Of a stretch of 12,519 nucleotides of DNA, positions 7,942 through 12,519 are shown piece after piece; positions within the stretch are counted from its first letter, which is position 1, and each line of letters opens with the position of its first letter. The notes beneath the pieces are model-generated. The model saw nothing but the letters and a program-made list of their open reading frames with translations. It did no database searches and was not told the origin of the DNA. The position numbers and the translations under genes were made by a program. The DNA lies in NCBI GenBank assembly GCA_044869915.1, contig JBIOYB010000668.1, positions 1-12,519 on the forward strand, written 5' to 3'. The stretch comes from Allorhizocola sp044869915 (GTDB lineage Bacteria > Actinomycetota > Actinomycetes > Mycobacteriales > Micromonosporaceae).

Positions 7942-8841
7942 GTGACCCCATTCCACTCGTCGACCCGGGCTGATGCCCGGGTCGCTCTAGTTACCTGCGC
8001 CGACCTGCCGGGGCTCGAGCCGGACGACCAGCTGGTCATCGAGCCGCTGCGCGAGCTGGGCGTCGTGGCCGTGCCGGAGGTCTGGGACGCGCCCGAGGTC
8101 GACTGGGACGCCTACGACCTGGTGATCCTGCGCTCGCCGTGGGACTACATGAGCCGGCGCAAGGAGTTCGTGTCCTGGGCGCACAGCGTCGCCCGGCTGG
8201 CCAACCCGGCGCCCATCGTGGAGTGGAACACAGACAAGCGCTACCTGGCCGAGCTGGCCGCGGCCGGAGCGCCGGTGATCCCGACCACATTCGTCGGGCC
8301 GACCGAAACCTGGACACCCCCGGCGGGCGACGCCGAATATGTGATCAAGCCGGCGGTGAGCGCGGGCAGCCTCGACACCGGACGCTACGGCCCTTCGCAT
8401 ACCGCCGCGGCAACCGCCCACATTGGACGGTTGCAGGCCGATGGGCGTGTCGTGATGGTCCAGCCATATCTTCCGGCCGTGGACACCTACGGCGAGACCG
8501 CGCTGCTCTACTTCGCCGAGCCCGCCGACGGCAGACTCGCCTTCAGCCACGCGATCCGCAAGGGCCCCATGCTCACCGGCCCCTACACAGGCGTCGCCGG
8601 GCTATACAAGGAGGAGCAGATCGAGCCGCGCGTGCCCACCTCGGCCGAGCTCGCCGTGGGCGAAGCCGTCGTGGCCGCCCTGCCCGGCGGCCTGCTCTAC
8701 GCCCGCGTCGACCTCATCCCGGACCCCGCCGGCAACCCGCTGCTGGTCGAGGTCGAACTCACCGAGCCATCCCTGTTCTTCGGCTACGACCTGGACGCCG
8801 CCCCCCGCTTCGCCGCCGCCGTCCGCGCCCGCCTCGGCTAA
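7942..8841 (+). CDS. ATP-grasp domain protein (DcsG-like family)
   Basis: 299-residue cytoplasmic protein of the ATP-grasp superfamily, whose members join a carboxylate to an amine or thiol through an acyl-phosphate. Seen: an N-terminal ALVTCADLPGLEPDD, WDYM at 67-70, WNTDKRYL at 95-102, the nucleotide-binding Lys strand VIKPAVSAGS at 134-143, QPYLP at 174-178, GETALLYF at 184-191, SHAIRKGP at 202-209, RVDLIPD at 255-261 and the metal-binding VEVELTEPSLFF at 269-280. This pattern resembles DcsG, the ligase of D-cycloserine biosynthesis, and its many uncharacterised actinobacterial relatives. No other cycloserine genes are present, so the substrate is unknown. It lies between ctaB and ctaA, convergent with the predicted small RNA, and shares the strand of the preceding small gene. 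Confidence 0.88.
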   Translation: MTPFHSSTRADARVALVTCADLPGLEPDDQLVIEPLRELGVVAVPEVWDAPEVDWDAYDLVILRSPWDYMSRRKEFVSWAHSVARLANPAPIVEWNTDKRYLAELAAAGAPVIPTTFVGPTETWTPPAGDAEYVIKPAVSAGSLDTGRYGPSHTAAATAHIGRLQADGRVVMVQPYLPAVDTYGETALLYFAEPADGRLAFSHAIRKGPMLTGPYTGVAGLYKEEQIEPRVPTSAELAVGEAVVAALPGGLLYARVDLIPDPAGNPLLVEVELTEPSLFFGYDLDAAPRFAAAVRARLG

Positions 8842-8886
8842 CCGCGACGCGGGCTTGCGGGCGGGGCCGAGGCCATAAATCTCAGT

Positions 8887-8959
8887 AAAAGACAAAAGAC
8901 CCACGTGGTCTCGGACAAGGATCCGAATCGGCTGGACAAGGCCGCACACCACGTGGGTC
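8887..8959 (-). terminator. Intrinsic terminator of the minus-strand small RNA
   Basis: A perfect 12-bp stem, GACCCACGTGGT, joins 8948-8959 with 8898-8909 and is followed on the minus strand by TTTTGTCTTTT (8887-8897). The 38-base loop itself folds into two small hairpins (CGGC/GCCG and TCGGA/TCCGA). The plus strand lacks a T run after the stem, so termination is directed leftwards. Confidence 0.8.
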
Positions 8960-9091
8960 CCGATAGCTGTCTGGTTCGCCGGCCGCTTCACACGGACTCG
9001 ACCAGAATTTCTGTCAAGGACAGCGGCTAACGAACAGCCACCTCATGTGTCCCGTTGCTATCCAACTGAGGATCACCTCCTTTCGCCGTGT
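8887..9091 (-). ncRNA. Predicted ~205-nt structured small RNA with full anti-16S tail sequence
   Basis: No protein gene fits here, but the minus strand has all parts of an RNA gene. A promoter lies at 9099-9128. A start is expected near 9091. AAAGGAGGTGATCC (9070-9083) is a perfect complement of the conserved 3' tail of 16S rRNA. Next is a hairpin CCTCA/TGAGG (9067-9071 with 9041-9045) enclosing GTTG/CAAC. Then a longer stem pairs 9031-9035 with 8974-8978 and 9022-9027 with 8982-8987. It ends in the terminator at 8887-8959. CCTTG recurs three times, twice in or beside small loops of the terminator domain and once in the tip CTGTC-CTT-GACAG. A 12-codon TTG frame follows the Shine-Dalgarno-like tract (9065-9027), so it might be a leader-peptide mRNA instead. 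Family not recognised; function unknown. Confidence 0.62.
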
Positions 9092-9098
9092 ACCGCGA

Positions 9099-9128
9099 AC
9101 ATTAGCCACAGATCCACTCGCCCCGCAA
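9099..9128 (-). promoter_or_regulatory. Predicted promoter of the small RNA
   Basis: On the minus strand, TTGCGG (9123-9128) and TAATGT (9099-9104) are separated by 18 bases, a standard housekeeping-sigma spacing. Transcription would start around 9091, just before the 16S-complementary tract. It is divergent from ctaA. Confidence 0.55.
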
Positions 9129-9197
9129 CGGAGTTTGTTGCCAGGGCCCGAGTACTTCGGCGGCTACCCGCGGTGAGGGCTTGTCCGGTGCGCGTGC

Positions 9198-9203
9198 CAT
9201 ATT
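9198..9203 (+). promoter_or_regulatory. Possible -10 box of ctaA
   Basis: CATATT lies 7 bases before the GTG at 9211. It deviates from TANNNT at the first base, and no Shine-Dalgarno is seen before this GTG, so a leaderless start is plausible but weakly supported. Confidence 0.3.
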
Positions 9204-9210
9204 GGGTTTC

Positions 9211-10098
9211 GTGCTCCTGCGCAGGCTTACTCTCGCCAACCTCATCGCCAACGTCTGCATCGTGATCACCGGTGGGGCCGTACGGCTGACCGGCTCCGGG
9301 CTGGGCTGCCCGACGTGGCCCAAGTGCACCGAGGATTCCTACGCGGCAACGCCCGCGTTGGGCATCTACGGCGTGATCGAGTTCGGCAACCGTGTGCTGT
9401 CGATGGTCGTGGGGGCGATCGCGATCCTGACGCTCATCGCCGCGTGGCGTGCGCCACAGCGCCGCCTGGCCGCGCTTGTCCTGGGCGGTGTGCTGCTGCA
9501 GGGGCTCGTGGGCGGGCTGACCGTGCGTTTCGACCTGAGCCCCTACTTCGTGGGCCCGCACTTCCTGATCTCCATGGTGCTGATCGCGCTCGCGTACCGC
9601 CTGTGGCGCTCGGCCAACCCGGCTCCGGTCGAGACCGAACCCCGCCTGAGACCGCTCGCGTGGGCGGTGACCGTGGCGAGCGCGTTGGTCCTGATGGTCG
9701 GCGTGGTCGTGACGGGCAGCGGGCCGCACGCGGGCGACGTGAAGGCCGTACGCACCGGGCTCGACCCCGAAATGATTTCCCAACTGCACGTGGACGCGGT
9801 GTTCCTGCTTGCCGGGCTCACGCTCGCGATGTGGTTCGCGGCGCGGGCGCTGCGCAGCGCCGCGGTCGCGCGGTCGGTCGTGATCCTGGGCGTTGTCGTG
9901 CTTTCGCAGGGCGCGATCGGCTTCGTGCAGTACTTCACCCACCTGCCCGTGATCCTGGTCGGCTTCCACCTGCTGGGTGCCTGCCTGGTCTGGATCGCGA
10001 CGCTGCACGTGTTCGGCACGACCGCCACGCCTGCCGCGGTGCCACACGAGGCCGCCGCAAAATCGCGCGAACTCACGAGCGCCTCGTCCGGCATGTGA
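9211..10098 (+). CDS. ctaA: Heme A synthase
   Basis: Membrane monooxygenase-like enzyme that oxidises the methyl group of heme O to a formyl group, giving heme A for cytochrome aa3 oxidase. The 295-residue protein has about eight membrane segments in two repeated halves. The family signature GGAVRLTGSGLGCPTWPKC covers residues 21-39, with Cys33 and Cys39 in the first external loop. Candidate heme ligands are His117 (VGPHFL), His193 (QLHVDA) and His253 (GFHLLG). The first ligand position, normally a His in an EXXH motif, reads EFGN (57-60); see findings. A TTG at 9181 gives ten more residues, but GTG at 9211 is preferred for the basic LLRR start directly before the first membrane segment. Partner of CtaB in heme A synthesis. 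Confidence 0.94.
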   Translation: MLLRRLTLANLIANVCIVITGGAVRLTGSGLGCPTWPKCTEDSYAATPALGIYGVIEFGNRVLSMVVGAIAILTLIAAWRAPQRRLAALVLGGVLLQGLVGGLTVRFDLSPYFVGPHFLISMVLIALAYRLWRSANPAPVETEPRLRPLAWAVTVASALVLMVGVVVTGSGPHAGDVKAVRTGLDPEMISQLHVDAVFLLAGLTLAMWFAARALRSAAVARSVVILGVVVLSQGAIGFVQYFTHLPVILVGFHLLGACLVWIATLHVFGTTATPAAVPHEAAAKSRELTSASSGM

Positions 10099-10309
10099 TC
10101 AAACACACACGGATTTTTCCCGGTGGCTGCTGTGGCGGGGCGGGTGCGGCCTGAGTGCTCCGAATTTTAGGGTTTATGGCCTCGGTCTGTGGTGGTCACC
10201 CCGAGTAACTCGCGCGGAGGACCGGTCGCGCCCGTGACTTGTTTTGGCGCGAGCAAAGAGATTGTGGCGGCGCTCGCCAACGCCCAAACTCCGCGGGTGG
10301 TCTGCGGGG

Positions 10310-10358
10310 AAGATCGGGCAAATGTTGGGCGGGCTTTCGTCCGCCCCGGTTTGATCTT
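10310..10358 (+). promoter_or_regulatory. Nested inverted repeat upstream of sufR
   Basis: The outer arms AAGATC (10310-10315) and GATCTT (10353-10358) enclose the inner arms GGGCGG (10327-10332) and CCGCCC (10341-10346) with an 8-base loop. The right side is T-rich (GGTTTGATCTTTGTT). It may be the ctaA terminator, placed far downstream, or a leader structure of suf. Confidence 0.45.
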
Positions 10359-10414
10359 TGTTGGGCCGGTTGGGGTGCTGTCCGGGCGTGACGGCGGGTC
10401 AGGGGATGGTCTTG

Positions 10415-10433
10415 TTAGGTGAGCCTTGCTTTA
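10415..10433 (+). promoter_or_regulatory. Weak iron-box-like sequence (IdeR/DmdR type)
   Basis: TTAGGTGAGCCTTGCTTTA agrees at 13 of 19 positions with the actinobacterial iron-box consensus TTAGGTTAGSCTAACCTAA by eye. TTAGGTG repeats 16 bases further on at 10431. An iron-responsive input to suf would be sensible biologically, but the right half-site is poor. Confidence 0.25.
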
Positions 10434-10485
10434 GGTGGGGCGTGTCACCGAGCGAGGCGTTTGCTCGATCGTGCGGAAATAAGTC

Positions 10486-10500
10486 ACACTAGCGTAGTGA
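10486..10500 (+). promoter_or_regulatory. SufR operator
   Basis: ACACT-AGCGT-AGTGA differs at one base from the SufR site described for Mycobacterium tuberculosis, ACACT-N5-TGTGA. It is also an inverted repeat, CACTA (10487-10491) with TAGTG (10495-10499). It overlaps the likely -10 region (TAGCGT at 10490-10495) and lies just before the sufR Shine-Dalgarno, as expected for autorepression. Confidence 0.7.
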
Positions 10501-10514
10501 AAAAGGGTGCGCTG

Positions 10515-11186
10515 GTGGCGACCGAGGCGCCTGATCTCCGCACGCGGGATCGGGTTATGGCCTTGTTGTCCCAGGGTGCCACCACCGCCGGTGAGCTGGG
10601 GGCTCAGCTGGGCCTCAAGCCGGCGGCCATCCGCAGGCATCTTGACGCGATGCTAGCCGAGGGTCTCGTGACCGAGCGTGAGCGGGTCCAGCGCGGCCCG
10701 CGCGGCCGTGGGCGTCCCGCCAAGATCTTCGTGCTGACCGAGGCCGCCCGTGAGGGTTACGGCAAGCATGCCTACGACGGTCTGGCCACATCCGCGCTGC
10801 GCTGGATCGCCCGGCAGGGCGGTTCGGCGGCGGTCGCCGCGTTTGCCATGGCTGAGGTTGCCGCGCTGGAGGAGCGCTGCGCGTCGGCCGTGCGGGACTC
10901 GGGTGACGATCCTCTCGCCCGCGCGGAGGCGCTCGCGGCCGCTCTCACCGCCGAGGGTTACGCTGCCAACGCGACCACGATCGCTTCGGGTGGCCAACTG
11001 TGCCAGCATCACTGCCCGGTGGCGCACGTCGCCGCCGAGTTCCCGCAGCTGTGCGAGGCCGAGACCCAGGTGATCTCCCGCCTGGTCGGCACGCATGTGC
11101 AACGTCTCGCAACCATTGCCCATGGGGATGGTGTGTGCACCACGCACATCCCGGGGCAGCATATAGTGAGGAAGATCGATGACTGA
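10515..11186 (+). CDS. sufR: SufR, [4Fe-4S] repressor of the suf operon
   Basis: DNA-binding repressor that senses Fe-S cluster status and controls Fe-S assembly genes. The 223-residue protein has an N-terminal winged helix-turn-helix (TAGELGAQLGLKPAAIRRHLDA), the basic wing RGPRGRGRPAK and a C-terminal cluster-binding region with four cysteines in the SufR arrangement: CQHHC, then C in PQLCEAE, then GDGVCTTHIP. The open frame extends upstream to GTG at 10419, with GTG also at 10497. GTG at 10515 is preferred: it has AAAAGGG with 7-base spacing, and the others lie within or upstream of the operator at 10486-10500. The stop overlaps the sufB start by 8 bases, so the two are co-transcribed and probably translationally coupled. 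Confidence 0.93.
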   Translation: MATEAPDLRTRDRVMALLSQGATTAGELGAQLGLKPAAIRRHLDAMLAEGLVTERERVQRGPRGRGRPAKIFVLTEAAREGYGKHAYDGLATSALRWIARQGGSAAVAAFAMAEVAALEERCASAVRDSGDDPLARAEALAAALTAEGYAANATTIASGGQLCQHHCPVAHVAAEFPQLCEAETQVISRLVGTHVQRLATIAHGDGVCTTHIPGQHIVRKIDD

Positions 11187-12519
11187 GACCGCTCACGACC
11201 AGCTCGCTGGGCTGGGCACCTATGAGTACGGCTGGGCCGACTCGGACGTCGCGGGTGCCGCTGCGCAGCGCGGTCTGTCGGAGGCCGTGGTGCGAGACAT
11301 CTCGGCGAAGAAGAACGAGCCCGAGTGGATGCTCGACCTGCGGCTGAAGGGCCTGCGCCTGTTTGGGCGCAAGCCGATGCCCTCGTGGGGCGCCGACCTG
11401 TCCGGCATCGACTTCGACAACATCAAATACTTTGTGCGCTCGACCGAGAAGCAGGCGACCAGCTGGGAAGAGCTCCCCGACGACATCAAAAACACGTATG
11501 ACCGTCTGGGCATCCCGGAGGCGGAGAAGCAGCGGCTCGTGGCCGGTGTGGCGGCGCAATACGAGTCCGAGGTGGTGTATCACAAGATCCGTGAGGACCT
11601 TGAGGAGCAGGGCGTCATCTTCCTGGACACCGACACCGCGCTCAAGGAGCACCCGGAGATCTTCAAGGAGTACTTCGGCACGGTGATCCCGGTGGGGGAC
11701 AACAAGTTTGCCGCGCTGAACACGTCCGTGTGGAGCGGCGGGTCGTTCATCTACGTGCCGCCGAACGTCAACGTGGAGATCCCGCTGCAGGCCTACTTCC
11801 GGATCAACACGGAAAACATGGGCCAGTTCGAGCGGACGCTCATCATCGTGGACGAAGGCTCATACGTGCACTACGTCGAGGGCTGCACGGCGCCGATCTA
11901 CTCCAGCGACTCGCTGCACAGCGCGGTCGTGGAGATCATAGTGAAGCGCAACGCCCGCTGCCGGTACACGACGATCCAAAACTGGTCCAACAACGTCTAC
12001 AACCTGGTGACCAAGCGGGCCGTGGCGCACGAGGGCGCGACCATGGAGTGGATCGACGGCAACATCGGCTCCAAGGTCACCATGAAATATCCGGCCGTCT
12101 TCATGACCGGTGAGCACGCCAAGGGCGAGGTGCTGTCGGTGGCCATGGCCGGTGAGGGCCAGCACCAGGACGCGGGCGCCAAGATGGTGCACGCCGCGCC
12201 GCACACGTCCAGCACGATCATCTCGAAGTCGATCGCGCGTGGGGGTGGCCGGACCTCCTACAGGGGTTTGGTGCAGGTGCTCGAGGGGTCGCACCACTCG
12301 AAGTCGACGGTGAAGTGTGACGCGCTGCTGGTCGACACGATCTCGCGCTCCGACACCTACCCGTACGTGGACATTCGCGAGGACGACGTGGCCATGGGGC
12401 ACGAGGCGACCGTGTCCAAGGTGAGCGAGGACCAGCTGTTCTACCTCATGAGCCGCGGCCTGACCGAGGACGAGGCGATGGCCATGGTGGTGCGCGGGTT
12501 CGTCGAGCCGATCGCGCGG
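11179..12519 (+). CDS. sufB: SufB, Fe-S cluster assembly scaffold protein, 3' end cut
   Basis: Scaffold subunit of the SufBCD complex, on which nascent Fe-S clusters are built in the cytoplasm. Seen: 447 in-frame codons to the right edge; the family is about 470 residues, so only a short C-terminal piece is missing. The core is very conserved, with SFIYVPPNV, MGQFERTLIIVDEGS, HYVEGCTAPIY and KGEVLSVAMAGEGQHQDAGAKM. Cys380 in VKCDALLVD corresponds to the essential scaffold cysteine and His408-Glu409 in GHEATVSK to the functional His/Glu pair. ATG at 11179 lies inside the sufR end (ATGACTGA overlap) with GAGG 7 bases before it. Unlike mycobacterial SufB, there is no intein in the visible part. 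sufD, sufC and sufS are expected to follow. Confidence 0.97.
   Translation, partial: MTETAHDQLAGLGTYEYGWADSDVAGAAAQRGLSEAVVRDISAKKNEPEWMLDLRLKGLRLFGRKPMPSWGADLSGIDFDNIKYFVRSTEKQATSWEELPDDIKNTYDRLGIPEAEKQRLVAGVAAQYESEVVYHKIREDLEEQGVIFLDTDTALKEHPEIFKEYFGTVIPVGDNKFAALNTSVWSGGSFIYVPPNVNVEIPLQAYFRINTENMGQFERTLIIVDEGSYVHYVEGCTAPIYSSDSLHSAVVEIIVKRNARCRYTTIQNWSNNVYNLVTKRAVAHEGATMEWIDGNIGSKVTMKYPAVFMTGEHAKGEVLSVAMAGEGQHQDAGAKMVHAAPHTSSTIISKSIARGGGRTSYRGLVQVLEGSHHSKSTVKCDALLVDTISRSDTYPYVDIREDDVAMGHEATVSKVSEDQLFYLMSRGLTEDEAMAMVVRGFVEPIAR

Larger units (their letters stand above)
10099..10514. other. Long spacer between ctaA and sufR
   Basis: About 415 bases with no convincing gene. From left to right it contains GCGAGC/GCTCGC (10249-10254 with 10272-10277), a nested hairpin at 10310-10358, an iron-box-like sequence at 10415-10433 and the SufR-type operator at 10486-10500. 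The last three are listed separately. The left 150 bases show nothing I can support. Confidence 0.5.

Noticed and set aside
9070..9084. Fifteen plus-strand bases identical to the 3' end of 16S rRNA (GGATCACCTCCTTTC)
   Set aside because: The match stops immediately on both sides and no other rRNA sequence is present, so this is not an rRNA gene or fragment. The minus-strand reading, with promoter and terminator, explains it better.
10176..10208. Ten-codon frame starting ATG (reads MASVCGGHPE) near a TAGGGT box, possible leader peptide
   Set aside because: The box is only two bases from the ATG, there is no Shine-Dalgarno, and no attenuator follows directly. Too little support.
11179..12519. 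Intein inside sufB, as in some mycobacteria
   Set aside because: The visible SufB reads continuously with no insertion.

Overview
High-GC actinomycete chromosome. The gene order (pentose-phosphate operon, ctaB, ctaA, sufR, sufB) is a conserved actinobacterial neighbourhood known from Streptomyces and Mycobacterium. Having pgi inside the tkt-tal-zwf operon fits a Streptosporangiales-like lineage, but that placement is inference. Nothing suggests a plasmid, phage or recent island: all large genes share the same GC-rich codon use.

Layout: positions 1-6403 (minus strand) hold a sugar-phosphate operon read tkt -> tal -> pgi -> zwf. tal/pgi and pgi/zwf overlap by 8 and 4 bases. tkt and tal are separated by about 130 bases that form a very long three-tier inverted repeat. 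zwf runs off the left edge about 10 codons before its expected end. At 6404-6474 a short divergent promoter region separates this operon from ctaB (heme O synthase, plus strand). ctaB is followed by a 225-base spacer, a small protein of unknown function and an ATP-grasp protein. Three of these starts (ctaB, the small protein, the ATP-grasp gene) have a TANNNT box 6-7 bases before the start codon, as expected for leaderless transcripts.

The 370 bases between the ATP-grasp gene and ctaA are not empty. On the minus strand they hold what looks like a complete small RNA gene of about 205 nt: promoter, a 14-base perfect complement of the 16S rRNA 3' tail near the 5' end, several nested stems and an intrinsic terminator. 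This is the most unusual element of the window. ctaA (heme A synthase) reads away from it.

After ctaA lies about 415 bases without a large gene, holding a hairpin, a weak iron-box-like sequence and a SufR-type operator. Then come sufR, the [4Fe-4S] repressor, and sufB, which overlap by 8 bases; sufB runs off the right edge.

How the genes work together: zwf, pgi, tal and tkt interconvert glucose-6-phosphate with pentose phosphates and supply NADPH. CtaB and CtaA convert heme B to heme O and then heme A for cytochrome aa3 oxidase. SufR/SufB start the Fe-S cluster assembly operon. Together the window is a redox and respiratory-cofactor neighbourhood.
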